This document shows positions 28,479-37,625 of a DNA stretch of 64,000 nt, piece by piece. The position numbers and the translations under genes were made by a program. Each line of letters begins with the position of its first letter. The stretch's first letter is position 1. The stretch comes from Cryobacterium sp. (GTDB taxonomy: Bacteria > Actinomycetota > Actinomycetes > Actinomycetales > Microbacteriaceae). The DNA is taken from positions 1 through 64,000 of the forward strand of contig JAHBST010000001.1 of assembly GCA_019638975.1 (NCBI GenBank), given 5' to 3'. Below the pieces are notes generated by a model. The model had not been told where the DNA came from, did no database searches, and worked only from the letters and a program-made list of their open reading frames with translations.

Positions 28479-29459
28479 ATGCCCCTCACCTCCGTCGAAA
28501 AGGATCTCGACCAGCTCACGATTGCGATCGTCGCCGACTTCCCGGTTCCTCTGCGCCGGTTGTGGGATGCCTACCTCGACCCCCGTCAGCTGGAGCGGTT
28601 CTGGGGACCTCCCACCTACCCCGCGAAATTCTTTCGCCACGACGCGGCTGTCGGCGGACGCAGCGTCTACGCGATGACCGGCCCGGAGGGAGACGTGCAC
28701 TACGGATGCTGGGAATGGAAATCGATCGATCCGCTCCACTCGTTCGAGGTCCTCGACTGGTTCGCGGATGCCGCGGGCAATCCGAACACGGACTTGCCCG
28801 CGATGCACGCGGACTTCGTGTTCGATGAAACGAGCGCAGGAAGCAGGCTGACGACGACGTCGCGATTCGACTCTCTCGAGCAAATGCAGCAACTCCTCGA
28901 CATGGGAGTGCTGGAAGGCACGCGCGAAGCGATGTCTCAAATCGACACGGTGCTCGCGGATCTGGCCTCGTTCGCCAGGGAACGCGGCACCGAAGCGAAC
29001 ATCCTCAGCGAAACCCAAGTGCGGGTCGCACGCTTGATCCGCGGCACGGTCGGCCAGGTCTGGCAGGCACACAACGATGCTGCGCTCATGAAGCGATGGC
29101 TTCTCGGGCCGGACGGTTGGTCGATGCCCGTGTGCGAGATTGCGACCAATGTCGGCGACAGCTACCGCTACGAGTGGCAGCGGGATGGCGGCGACGAGCG
29201 ATTCGGCTTCACCGGCGAGCTGCTCGAATCAGTTGAGCCGTATCGCGCCGTCACGACCGAAGCGATGATCGGGATGAACTTCCCCGCCACGCTCAACGAA
29301 TTGACCCTCACGGCCGTCGACGGCGGAACTTTGCTCTCGCTCGTCATCACCTACGCGAACGCCGAGCAGCGCGACGCCGTTCTTGCGACGGGTATGACGG
29401 ATGGCATGGAGACGAGTTACCAACGCCTCGAAGGGCTGCTGGCGACTGCCGCAGCATGA
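28479..29459 (+). CDS. Tandem SRPBCC (AHSA1-like) protein
   Basis: 326 aa with two START-like domains. Domain 1 (about 8-165): VPLRRLWDAYLDPRQLERFWGPPTYPA and the C-terminal helix EGTREAMSQIDTVLADLA. Domain 2 (about 175-326): RLIRGTVGQVWQAHNDAALMKRWLLGPDGW and TDGMETSYQRLEGLL. The ATG at 28479 follows GAAAGG. The usual partner of an ArsR repressor is a single domain of about 150 aa, so this is a fusion or duplication. Ligand unknown. Confidence 0.87.
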   Translation: MPLTSVEKDLDQLTIAIVADFPVPLRRLWDAYLDPRQLERFWGPPTYPAKFFRHDAAVGGRSVYAMTGPEGDVHYGCWEWKSIDPLHSFEVLDWFADAAGNPNTDLPAMHADFVFDETSAGSRLTTTSRFDSLEQMQQLLDMGVLEGTREAMSQIDTVLADLASFARERGTEANILSETQVRVARLIRGTVGQVWQAHNDAALMKRWLLGPDGWSMPVCEIATNVGDSYRYEWQRDGGDERFGFTGELLESVEPYRAVTTEAMIGMNFPATLNELTLTAVDGGTLLSLVITYANAEQRDAVLATGMTDGMETSYQRLEGLLATAAA

Positions 29460-29578
29460 TTGCTTCAGGGCGAGCGATCACGATCGTCGACGGGTCCGTC
29501 GGCGTAGTCACGGAGGGCCGCCGGAAGCTCGTCAACCCCTGACGCGGCGACCAAAGGGCGGCAAAAAGCGGCGCCGCC

Positions 29579-29584
29579 TACGAT
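29579..29584 (+). promoter_or_regulatory. -10 box TACGAT of leaderless AlaDh/PNT gene
   Basis: TACGAT, 5 nt, ATG at 29590. Confidence 0.45.
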
Positions 29585-29589
29585 TGAGT

Positions 29590-30759
29590 ATGAGCACTCC
29601 TGATTCCGCGCCCGAATTGCTCCGCCTCGGCGTGCTGGCGACCTCGCGCAAGCCCGACGAGCGACGCCTTCCCATCCACCCCGCGCACGTCGAGAGAATC
29701 GACGCGGACATCCGCGCAAAAATGACCCTTGAACGCGGTTACGGGGTCAGGTTCGGGGTCGACGATGAAGAACTCGAGCCGCTGGTTGGCGGAATGTCCG
29801 ACCGCGACGATGTCATCGCGAACTCCGAGGTCGTGCTTCTGCCAAAGCCCCAGGAGTCGGATGTCCGCGAACTCCGAGGCGGCCAGGTCTTGTGGGGCTG
29901 GCCGCACTGCGTGCAGGATCGCGCGATCACGCAACTGGCGATCGACAAAGGCCTCACCCTGATCGCCTGGGAGGCGATGAACCACTGGCAGTCCGACGGC
30001 GGGTTCGGCTTGCACGTGTTTCACAAGAACAACGAGCTCGCGGGCTATTGCTCCGTGATTCACGCGCTGGAGTTGTGCGGTTCCACGGGCGACTATGGGC
30101 GCAGGCTCAGCGCCGTCGTGATCGGATTCGGTGCCACCGCGCGCGGGGCCGTGACGGCGCTCAACGCCCACGGAATCCATGACGTGCGCGTTCTCACCAA
30201 CCGGGAGACTGCCGCGGTAGGCTCGCCGATCCCGTCGGTCGATATCATCCAGTTCGAACACAGCGACGAAGCGCCATTCGAGAGCACCGTCAACGCGGAT
30301 GACGGACCCGTGAGTCTCGTTCCGTTCCTCGCCGAGAACGACATCGTCGTCAATTGCACCCTTCAGGATCCGAACGCCCCACTCACGTACTTGCGGACCG
30401 AAGATCTCGACGCGTTTCGTCCCGGCAGCCTCATTGTCGACGTTTCGATCGACGAGGGAATGGGGTTCTCCTGGGCGCGGCCGACATCCTTCGCGGACCC
30501 CATGTTCACGGTCGGCGGTTCAACCAACTATTACGCGGTAGATCACAGCCCGTCGCTGTTGTGGAATTCGGCCACCTGGGAGATCAGCGAAGCGCTTTTG
30601 CCGTTCCTGCGCACCGTGATGGAGGGCCCGTCATCGTGGGCGAAGTCCGACACGATTCAGCGCGCAATCGAGATCGAGGAAGGCCGCATTCGCAATGCCG
30701 CGATTCTCGAATTCCAGGGCCGTTCATCGACCTACCCGTACCTCGCCGAACCCGCGTGA
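29590..30759 (+). CDS. Alanine dehydrogenase/PNT-family oxidoreductase
   Basis: 389 aa. The N-terminal AlaDh/PNT domain has LGVLATSRKPDERRLPIHPAH; the NAD-binding domain has LSAVVIGFGATARGAVTALNAHG. The closest type I recognise is N5-(carboxyethyl)ornithine synthase-like (reductive condensation of pyruvate with an amino acid), but saccharopine or alanine dehydrogenase activity cannot be excluded. EGMGFSWARPTSFADPMF and YYAVDHSPSLLWN lie in the C-terminal half. Convergent with the ABC permease gene. Confidence 0.85.
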   Translation: MSTPDSAPELLRLGVLATSRKPDERRLPIHPAHVERIDADIRAKMTLERGYGVRFGVDDEELEPLVGGMSDRDDVIANSEVVLLPKPQESDVRELRGGQVLWGWPHCVQDRAITQLAIDKGLTLIAWEAMNHWQSDGGFGLHVFHKNNELAGYCSVIHALELCGSTGDYGRRLSAVVIGFGATARGAVTALNAHGIHDVRVLTNRETAAVGSPIPSVDIIQFEHSDEAPFESTVNADDGPVSLVPFLAENDIVVNCTLQDPNAPLTYLRTEDLDAFRPGSLIVDVSIDEGMGFSWARPTSFADPMFTVGGSTNYYAVDHSPSLLWNSATWEISEALLPFLRTVMEGPSSWAKSDTIQRAIEIEEGRIRNAAILEFQGRSSTYPYLAEPA

Positions 30760-30801
30760 GGCTGAACGTGTCGGCAGAAATGGTTTCCGCTCGCCCGTCC
30801 T

Positions 30802-31557
30802 TCATCGATTCAGCTCGAGTCGTTGCCAACTGACGGTCGTGAGAACAACGGCGAGCGCGGCGAGCGGGAGCACGAGAAGCAACTGGATGCCGGAAACGTC
30901 GGCGCCACCACTCGCCGCCCACAGGCCAGGGGCAGACAGGGTGAACCAGCCGCCGGCTCCCGAAATGACCGCGACTTGCGCAGCGACGAGAATTCCGATC
31001 ACGGCGCCGATACCGGCGATGATCGACCGGGCCAGAGTCGCCACCCATGCGACGGGCACCGCGATGGCACCGGTCAACACGGCGAGACCCACTTGCCGGG
31101 CTGCGGCGGGTACGAGGTCGAGCGGGATGGGTCCGAGGCCGAAAATCACACCGGCGAGCAGTAGCGCGGCAAGCAACGCCACACTCGACCCGGCGCACCA
31201 CACCGCGTAGACCGTGAGTTTCGCGAGGGCGATTGTCGAGCGGCGGATGGGAAGCGCGAAGAGCCCCGTGATCGCACCGTCGGTGAACTCGCGGCCGAAC
31301 ATCCAACTCAGGACGACTCCGAACCCCAGGAGCGCGGCGGCGGCAGTGACTTGCGCTGCGGTCGCCAAGTATCCTTCCCACCCGCCCGGATCAATGAGCG
31401 GTCCGAGTTTCGCCGCGAGCCCCGCATCGGTGGTGTTCACGGCGAGGAGCATCGACGAACACATGAGCGCGATCCCGATCACGAGAAGCGCGGTCGTCGT
31501 ACGGACGAGAGTTGCACGCGCCAGCTTCGACCATTCCGTCACGAGTGCGGGAATCAT
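30802..31557 (-). CDS. ABC transporter permease (ABC-2 type)
   Basis: 251 aa with six predicted membrane helices, the first at about 18-42. WMFGREFTDGAITGLFALPI is the conserved ABC-2 loop. Partner of the ATPase immediately upstream: the ATG at 31557 overlaps its stop (ATGA). The substrate is unknown; the TetR gene at the head of the operon suggests drug or toxic-compound export. Confidence 0.9.
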   Translation of the reverse strand: MIPALVTEWSKLARATLVRTTTALLVIGIALMCSSMLLAVNTTDAGLAAKLGPLIDPGGWEGYLATAAQVTAAAALLGFGVVLSWMFGREFTDGAITGLFALPIRRSTIALAKLTVYAVWCAGSSVALLAALLLAGVIFGLGPIPLDLVPAAARQVGLAVLTGAIAVPVAWVATLARSIIAGIGAVIGILVAAQVAVISGAGGWFTLSAPGLWAASGGADVSGIQLLLVLPLAALAVVLTTVSWQRLELNR

Positions 31558-32300
31558 GCCGCGCACTCCCCGCTGCCAGGGGCCGACACCCTAGCGCCGT
31601 CGTCATCGTGAACGAGCTCGAAGAAGGAGCGCTCGATATCGATTCCTTTCGGATCGAGGCTGCCGATGATGCGACCGTGATTCAGGACCGAGATCCGATT
31701 CGCGATCCTCGCGACCTCGTCAAGATGATGGCTGCTCACGAGCACACCGGCACCCCGGGCAACGCTTGCGAGAAGGCGTTCCCTGAGCAGGATGACGCCG
31801 TTCGGGTCGAGCGCGTTCGTCGGCTCATCGAGCACGATGACGCGAGGGTCATGCTGAAGGGCAGATGCCAGTCCGAGCCGCTGGCGGTTGCCGAGTGACA
31901 GCTTTCTCGACGGACGGTTCACAGAGGGCTCGAGGGCGAAGTCTCGAACGATGTTTTCGACCACGGCCGGGATTCGCCGTGCCGGGATCCGGTGCAACCG
32001 AGCGCCAAGCTCCAGGTTGCGTCGAACGGTGAGCTCTCCGTACGCGAGCGGATATTCCACGAGGTGCCCGACCGACCCCCAGTCCGTTTCCGCGATGGAA
32101 CGCCCGAGAATTCTCACGCTTCCGCTGCGGGGTCGCAGCATCCCGAGGAGAAGCCGCATGAGCGTCGACTTGCCGGCACCGTTCAACCCCACGAGAGCGT
32201 GGACTTCCCCTTGCTCCACATCGATGTCCACTCCCCTCACACCCGCGGTTTCATCGAACATCCGCTCAACCGAGCGCGCTTCAATCGCGAGCTCAGCCAT
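31554..32300 (-). CDS. ABC transporter ATP-binding protein
   Basis: 248 aa. Walker A GLNGAGKST, the signature LSLGNRQRL (variant of LSGGQ), Walker B VIVLDEPTNALD and the switch His in LVSSHHLDEV. It energises the adjacent ABC-2 permease. The start at 32300 overlaps the TetR stop by 8 bp; the upstream open frame belongs to the TetR gene. Middle gene of tetR-ATPase-permease. Confidence 0.93.
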   Translation of the reverse strand: MAELAIEARSVERMFDETAGVRGVDIDVEQGEVHALVGLNGAGKSTLMRLLLGMLRPRSGSVRILGRSIAETDWGSVGHLVEYPLAYGELTVRRNLELGARLHRIPARRIPAVVENIVRDFALEPSVNRPSRKLSLGNRQRLGLASALQHDPRVIVLDEPTNALDPNGVILLRERLLASVARGAGVLVSSHHLDEVARIANRISVLNHGRIIGSLDPKGIDIERSFFELVHDDDGARVSAPGSGECAA

Positions 32301-32847
32301 GATTGGCCTCGAGAATGTCGAGCGCGCCGAGGATCGCGCTGCTGAGGGATTCGTCTTCCGCCATGCTCCAGTCGAGCAACGCCGCGTTGAGAGCGCCCAG
32401 CACAGCACCGGCGACCACGCGAGAGGTTCGGTCGGAAATCAGTCCGGAAGAGAGGGCTTCCGCAATGACGGCTTCCGTGGCCGTCGAGTTCTTTCCGAGA
32501 GCGGAGTGCAACGCGGGCGTGGAGGCCACGATGCGGAGTCGGGTGCGAAGGTCCTCTTCGGCCCCGTCCGGCAGTCGGGACCACACGGCCCGGATGCCGC
32601 GGACAGCGCGCACGAATGGCGGCAGCATGTCAGGTTGTCGCGCGATCGCTTCGCCGATTTCCGGATCGAACGGATCGTCGATGAGAACGGACTCTTTCGA
32701 CGGAAAGTGCCGAAAGAAGGTCATCTCAGACACGCCCGCGGTCGAGGCGATGAGTGCGACGCTCGTCGCCTCATACCCGAATTGCGCAAACAGCCTCACA
32801 GCGGTGGCGCGAAGATTCTCGCGCGTCCGCTCAATCTTGGTGGTCAT
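32293..32847 (-). CDS. TetR-family regulator
   Basis: 184 aa. The N-terminal HTH ENLRATAVRLFAQFGYEATSVALIASTAGVSEMTFFRHFPSKESVL is typical TetR; the C-terminal ligand domain is all-helical. First gene of the ABC operon. TAACAT 6 nt upstream makes it leaderless, and a perfect palindrome covers that box, so it probably represses its own operon. Confidence 0.92.
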   Translation of the reverse strand: MTTKIERTRENLRATAVRLFAQFGYEATSVALIASTAGVSEMTFFRHFPSKESVLIDDPFDPEIGEAIARQPDMLPPFVRAVRGIRAVWSRLPDGAEEDLRTRLRIVASTPALHSALGKNSTATEAVIAEALSSGLISDRTSRVVAGAVLGALNAALLDWSMAEDESLSSAILGALDILEANHG

Positions 32848-32853
32848 GGATTT

Positions 32854-32870
32854 ATGTTAGTGACTAACAT
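32854..32870. promoter_or_regulatory. Palindromic operator over the TetR-ABC promoter
   Basis: ATGTTAGT-G-ACTAACAT is a perfect 8+8 inverted repeat. The minus-strand -10 TAACAT (32854-32859) is part of it and ends 6 nt from the TetR ATG (32847). Confidence 0.7.
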
Positions 32871-32924
32871 TTCGTCATGCAAGATTGAGCGGCTTCGCGG
32901 AAGGATTTGCGGCACAGTGAAGAC

Positions 32925-34046
32925 ATGGGATTAACGGTCGTCGTCGCCCCCGATTCGTTCAAAGGATCCCTCGGCGCGCGTGAGGTCGCACAAGCTCTCG
33001 CGCGCGGATGGCTGGGCGTGCGCCCTGACGACGACCTCGTCGCCATTCCGCAGGCAGACGGCGGCGAGGGAACGCTCGACGCCATCGCCGCGACGCTCCC
33101 CGACTCGCGAACAAACCCCTGGCGTGACGCCGGTCCGGTGACGGGACCCGACGGCCGGTCGACGCCCGGCATCTGGCTCGAGCTTCCGCGCCGCGTCGGG
33201 GTCGTCGAGCTCGCGCAATGCTCGGGCATCTCCCTCATGAGCGCGCTCGACCCGCTCGCGGCGACGACTCGCGGTCTCGGCGAGGTTATTCGCCACACAC
33301 TGGAACACGGAATCGAGTCGCTCGTCATCGCGCTCGGCGGGTCAGCGTCGACGGATGGCGGTGCCGGCGCGCTCTCCGCTCTCGGCGCCCGCTTGACCGA
33401 TCGGAGCGGAAAGACCTTGCCTCGCGGCGGCGCGCCCCTCATGGAACTCGCCGACGTCGATCGCACGTCATTGCTCGCGCCGCCGAAAGGAGGCGTCACG
33501 CTCCTGGCGGATGTGGCGACGCCTTTGCTCGGTCCGCGCGGAGCGGCGGTGGTCTTCGGACCCCAGAAGGGCGCGACGGCCGACGACGTGGCACTTCTCG
33601 ACGCGGCCCTCACTCGCTTCGCAACCGTCTTCGGCGGTTCTCCGGATGCCCCCGGCGGCGGCGCGGCGGGTGGAACCGCGTACGGATTTGCGACCGCGTG
33701 GGGAGCCGCAATCGAATCCGGTGCACGCGCGGTGCAGCGACTCACCGGGCTTTCGCGCGCAATCCGCACCGCGGATGTCGTCCTGACGGGAGAGGGGCAC
33801 TTCGACGCGACGTCCCTCGACGGGAAAGTGGTCGGCGAATTGCTCCGCCTCGCCCGGCGGCATTCCGTTCCCACTGGCCTCATCGTCGGGGACATGGATC
33901 CCGGACTGAACTCCGAAGTGAACGGCGTGTGGACGTGCGCGCTCGCGGCGTTAGCCGGCTCGAAAGACCATTCGCTGAGCGACCCCGATCGATACCTCGA
34001 GCAGGCAGGTCACGATGCGGCCGTGCACTTCGGCATGTCGCGGTGA
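32925..34046 (+). CDS. Glycerate kinase (GK-I family)
   Basis: 373 aa. VVVAPDSFKGSLGAREVAQALARG is the family N-terminus; IPQADGGEGTLDAI, ALGGSASTDGGAGALSALGA and VLTGEGHFDATSLDGKVVGEL are the other conserved blocks. It phosphorylates glycerate to 2- or 3-phosphoglycerate. The ATG at 32925 starts just before the conserved strand. CACAGT 6 nt upstream is a possible -10. It lies 27 bp from the convergent RamB-like gene; both link to gluconeogenic carbon flow with pckG. Confidence 0.93.
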   Translation: MGLTVVVAPDSFKGSLGAREVAQALARGWLGVRPDDDLVAIPQADGGEGTLDAIAATLPDSRTNPWRDAGPVTGPDGRSTPGIWLELPRRVGVVELAQCSGISLMSALDPLAATTRGLGEVIRHTLEHGIESLVIALGGSASTDGGAGALSALGARLTDRSGKTLPRGGAPLMELADVDRTSLLAPPKGGVTLLADVATPLLGPRGAAVVFGPQKGATADDVALLDAALTRFATVFGGSPDAPGGGAAGGTAYGFATAWGAAIESGARAVQRLTGLSRAIRTADVVLTGEGHFDATSLDGKVVGELLRLARRHSVPTGLIVGDMDPGLNSEVNGVWTCALAALAGSKDHSLSDPDRYLEQAGHDAAVHFGMSR

Positions 34047-34073
34047 TCGGCGTCGGTCGCCTGGGGCTCCGAC

Positions 34074-35504
34074 TCAGCTTCCGGAGTGGGCTTCGAGGAA
34101 GTCGTAGAGTTCGGTATCGTCCACTCCGGGGAAAGTGCCGGAGGGAAGAGGGGACAGGATGTGCGCGTGCAGTCGCGCGCTCGCCCATGCTTTTCGTGAC
34201 CAGCGGGCGGCGAGCTCGCCGGCGGGTCGGCGACAGCAATTCACATCCGGGCACGTCGATGACTGCCGATTGGTCGTTTCTCGGCCACGGAACCACTTCG
34301 CGTCGTTGAAGGGAACTCCGAATGTGATCGAGAACTCCTCCGCTTGCGAGGTGCCGATTTGCGTCGAGCACCAGAAGGTGCCCGCCGGGGTATCCGTGTA
34401 CTGGTAGAACTCCGTCGTACGGTTCGTGCGCTCGAATGCCAATCGCGCGCTCCAGTGCCGGCACACGATTTGGCCCTCGGTCGATCCCGTCACATCCGTG
34501 GGCAATCGAAGTCCGTCGTTCTCGTATCCCTTGTAGAGAGCACCATCCTCGCCCACTCGAAGAAAGTGAACGGTCATGTCGAGGTGGCTCGTCGCAAGAT
34601 TGGTGAATCGCAAGGCGGCGGCCTCGTGCGTTACGCCGAACGCATCCCGAAAGTCCTCAATCGCAAGGTTCTTGTCGGCCTTCGCGACTTTCAGGAAGTC
34701 CACCGATTGCTTGAGAGGCATGAGGCACGCTGCCGCGAAGTAGTTGATTTCGAGTCGTTGCCTCAGGAATTCCGCGTAACTGTCCGGTTCGTGGTGGCCG
34801 AGAAGCCGATGCGCGAGCGCTTGCAATGCCATCGAGCGCAAGCCGTGTCCGCCCGGAATCGATGCGGGCGGCAGATAGATGCGACCATTCTCCAGGTCGG
34901 TGACCGATCGAGTCGAGTGCGGAAGGTCTGCGACGAAAATGAGATCGAAGCCGAGCTTTTTCGCCATGAGGCTGACCGTGCGATGCGTGAGGGCTCCCGT
35001 GGAGTGCCCCGCGAGTCGAAGCTGCTCTTGCGCGAGTTCCTCGATTTCGGGAATGTAGTTGTCTTTCGTCCGCATCAATTGGCGGAGCTCCGTGTTCGCT
35101 CTCCTGGCCTCTTCCGGAGTCGCTATCGCTTCTTTGGCGCGGCGCGCGAGCTCATGGTGAAGCCCCACGAGAGACTCGAGGGTCTCATCCGGCAAGGTGC
35201 GAGACGGTCGGATGACCGGCAGGCCGAGCCCCGCATAGACCGTGCTGCGCTGCATCCGTTCGAGTTCGATTTCCATGGCGGCGCGCTGCGAGGGAGGCGT
35301 CGGATCGAGCAAGTCCGAAACCTCGACCCCGACTGTCTGAGCGATGGCCTGCAGAAGCGACAGCCTCGGCTCTCGCCGACCGTTTTCCATGAGCGAGAGC
35401 TGGCTGCCCGCGATCCCCACTTCCTGACCGAGCTGATCGAGAGTGAACCCGGATGCCGTACGGAAGTGTCGGATGCGTTGCCCCAGCGTCGCAAGATCGG
35501 TCAT
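34074..35504 (-). CDS. RamB-like XRE/IrrE-family transcriptional regulator
   Basis: 476 aa. N-terminal XRE helix-turn-helix (LGQRIRHFRTASGFTLDQLGQEVGIAGSQLSLMENG), a central IrrE/ImmA-like domain in which the HExxH is degenerate (ALAHRLLGHHE), and a Cys-bearing C-terminus (CSTQIGTS, CPDVNCCRR). The architecture matches short-chain-acyl-responsive regulators such as RamB, which controls acetate and gluconeogenic genes in Corynebacterium. The ATG at 35504 (TACAGT 7 nt upstream) is preferred to the GTG at 35513. Divergent from pckG. Confidence 0.88.
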   Translation of the reverse strand: MTDLATLGQRIRHFRTASGFTLDQLGQEVGIAGSQLSLMENGRREPRLSLLQAIAQTVGVEVSDLLDPTPPSQRAAMEIELERMQRSTVYAGLGLPVIRPSRTLPDETLESLVGLHHELARRAKEAIATPEEARRANTELRQLMRTKDNYIPEIEELAQEQLRLAGHSTGALTHRTVSLMAKKLGFDLIFVADLPHSTRSVTDLENGRIYLPPASIPGGHGLRSMALQALAHRLLGHHEPDSYAEFLRQRLEINYFAAACLMPLKQSVDFLKVAKADKNLAIEDFRDAFGVTHEAAALRFTNLATSHLDMTVHFLRVGEDGALYKGYENDGLRLPTDVTGSTEGQIVCRHWSARLAFERTNRTTEFYQYTDTPAGTFWCSTQIGTSQAEEFSITFGVPFNDAKWFRGRETTNRQSSTCPDVNCCRRPAGELAARWSRKAWASARLHAHILSPLPSGTFPGVDDTELYDFLEAHSGS

Positions 35505-35511
35505 GTTTTCC

Positions 35512-35517
35512 ACTGTA
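35512..35517 (-). promoter_or_regulatory. -10 box TACAGT of RamB-like gene
   Basis: TACAGT, 7 nt, ATG at 35504 on the minus strand. Confidence 0.55.
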
Positions 35518-35551
35518 GTGAAAGTTTGGAGGTTCTTTCCACGACTTTCAC
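35518..35551. promoter_or_regulatory. Inverted GTGAAAGT repeats between RamB-like gene and pckG
   Basis: GTGAAAGT (35518-35525) and its exact complement ACTTTCAC (35544-35551) are 26 bp apart centre to centre. They abut the RamB-like -10 box and lie upstream of pckG. The similarity extends to GTGAAAGT-n-n-(n)-GGA on both strands. Probable binding sites for the regulator. Confidence 0.55.
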
Positions 35552-35618
35552 CGGAAATCCCCCGTAAGTGGGCGCAGAATGTGAGGAGTAGCGATTTTGA
35601 CCGGGATCAGGAGACACC

Positions 35619-37481
35619 ATGACCCTCACCGCCCCCCAGCGAACGAGACTCACCGGAGACACGACCATGAATGATGAGTTTGCCGTTCCGCAGAATGCGC
35701 CGAAGTCGGTCATCGCGTGGGTCGAGGAGATCGCGAAACTCACGAAGCCCGAAAACATCCATTGGTGCGATGGTTCCGCTCAGGAATACGACCGCCTCAC
35801 GCGCTCCATGATCGAAACCGGTACCCTGCTTCGCCTGAATCCGGAACATCGTCCTTACAGCTTCCTCGCGCGGAGCGACCCGAAGGATGTCGCTCGCGTT
35901 GAAGCACGCACTTTCATTTGCTCGGCGGATCCGGACGATGCCGGACCGACGAACAATTGGCGCGACCCGAAAGAAATGCGCGCAACCCTCAAAGAACTCT
36001 TCGACGGCAGCATGCGCGGTCGAACGATGTACGTCATTCCGTTCTCCATGGGCCCGCTCGGCAGTCCCTTCGCGAAACTCGGCGTGCAAGTCACTGACTC
36101 CCCGTACGTCGTGGCCAGCATGTCGATCATGACCCGCATGGGTTCTGCGGCATTGGATCTGATCGGGCCGAAAACCCCCTGGGTTCCCGCGGTGCACAGC
36201 GTTGGCGCACCCCTGCTCGACGGCGAAAAGGACGTCCCTTGGCCGTCGAATGACACGAAATACATCACCCATTTCCCGGAAAGCCGCGAAATCTGGTCCT
36301 TCGGCTCCGCCTACGGCGGAAACGCCTTGCTGGCCAAGAAGTCTTTCGCCTTGCGCATCGCATCAGTGATTGCTCGCGACGAGGGGTGGCTCGCCGAGCA
36401 CATGCTGATCCTCAAGGTCACCAACCCCCGCGGTCGCGTCTTCCACGTCGCCGCGGCCTTCCCGTCCGCGTGCGGGAAGACGAACCTCGCCATGTTGCGC
36501 CCATCCATTCCGGGCTGGAAGGTCGAGACGATCGGCGACGACATCGCGTGGCTGCGTCCGGGGCCGGATGGGCGGCTGCGCGCCATCAATCCGGAGGCCG
36601 GCTTCTTCGGTGTCGCGCCCGGCACGAGCCCCACCACGAACGCGACGGCGGTCGACACGGTGTGGGGAAACACGATCTTCACGAATGTCGCCTTGCGTGA
36701 CGACGGCGATGTGTGGTGGGAGGGCCTCACCGACAAGGCCCCCGACCACTTGACCGATTGGCAGGGGAACGACTGGACTCCGGCATCCGGAACCCCGGCT
36801 GCCCACCCGAATTCGCGCTTCACCGTCGCCGCCCGGCAGGCACCATCGATCGCCGACTCGTGGGACGATCCCAACGGCGTCGTGCTGGACGCGATCATTT
36901 TCGGCGGGCGCCGCGCCCACAATGTCCCGCTCGTCGTCGAAGCTCGAGACTGGGAGCACGGCGTCTACATGGGCGCGACGATCTCGTCAGAGCGCACCGC
37001 GGCCGCCGAGGGCAAGGTCGGTGAATTGCGGCGCGACCCGTTCGCCATGATGCCGTTTTGCGGATACAACATGGCAGACCACTGGTCGCACTGGCTGGGA
37101 ATGGGCGAAACGTTGCGGAAGAACGCCGTCGTTCCGCGCATTTTCCAGGTTAACTGGTTCCGCAAGGGCGACGACGGTCGCTTCCTGTGGCCGGGCTTCG
37201 CCGAGAACTCTCGCGTTCTGGCCTGGATCCTCGACCGCGTGGACGCTCAGACGGGAGCCGTCGACACACCACTCGGACTGGTACCGCGGGACGGCGGAAT
37301 CGATCGCACGGGCCTCGAGGTGAGCGACGACGACTGGAGCGAACTCTTCGCGATCGACAATTCTGCCTGGCTCGATGAACTCGACGGCACGGAAGCGTTT
37401 TTCGAGAAGTTCGGCGATCGGCTGCCCGAAGCGTTGCCCCGCCAATTGAGCGACATCCGGCAACGGCTGCAATCCTCGTAG
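35619..37481 (+). CDS. pckG: Phosphoenolpyruvate carboxykinase (GTP)
   Basis: 620 aa. Converts oxaloacetate + GTP to PEP + GDP + CO2, the entry step of gluconeogenesis. The kinase-1a loop [13 protein letters not shown], the metal-binding [11 protein letters not shown] and the PEPCK signature region around [22 protein letters not shown] are all present. AGGAGA 6 nt upstream is a good ribosome-binding site; an ATG 16 codons in is an alternative start. Regulated, by inference, by the divergent RamB-like protein. Confidence 0.98.
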   Translation: MTLTAPQRTRLTGDTTMNDEFAVPQNAPKSVIAWVEEIAKLTKPENIHWCDGSAQEYDRLTRSMIETGTLLRLNPEHRPYSFLARSDPKDVARVEARTFICSADPDDAGPTNNWRDPKEMRATLKELFDGSMRGRTMYVIPFSMGPLGSPFAKLGVQVTDSPYVVASMSIMTRMGSAALDLIGPKTPWVPAVHSVGAPLLDGEKDVPWPSNDTKYITHFPESREIWSFGSAYGGNALLAKKSFALRIASVIARDEGWLAEHMLILKVTNPRGRVFHVAAAFPSACGKTNLAMLRPSIPGWKVETIGDDIAWLRPGPDGRLRAINPEAGFFGVAPGTSPTTNATAVDTVWGNTIFTNVALRDDGDVWWEGLTDKAPDHLTDWQGNDWTPASGTPAAHPNSRFTVAARQAPSIADSWDDPNGVVLDAIIFGGRRAHNVPLVVEARDWEHGVYMGATISSERTAAAEGKVGELRRDPFAMMPFCGYNMADHWSHWLGMGETLRKNAVVPRIFQVNWFRKGDDGRFLWPGFAENSRVLAWILDRVDAQTGAVDTPLGLVPRDGGIDRTGLEVSDDDWSELFAIDNSAWLDELDGTEAFFEKFGDRLPEALPRQLSDIRQRLQSS

Positions 37482-37625
37482 AACTTCGTCGGCCGCAGGC
37501 CCAACGATGAGGGCGACTTCGTCGTCTAGGTAGGTGTGACCTCCATTTCACTTCCCGCTGTGCGCGATGCGACCCACGACCTCCGATCGACCGCGAGAAT
37601 GGGTGCAGCGGGAAGGAGGGCACGA

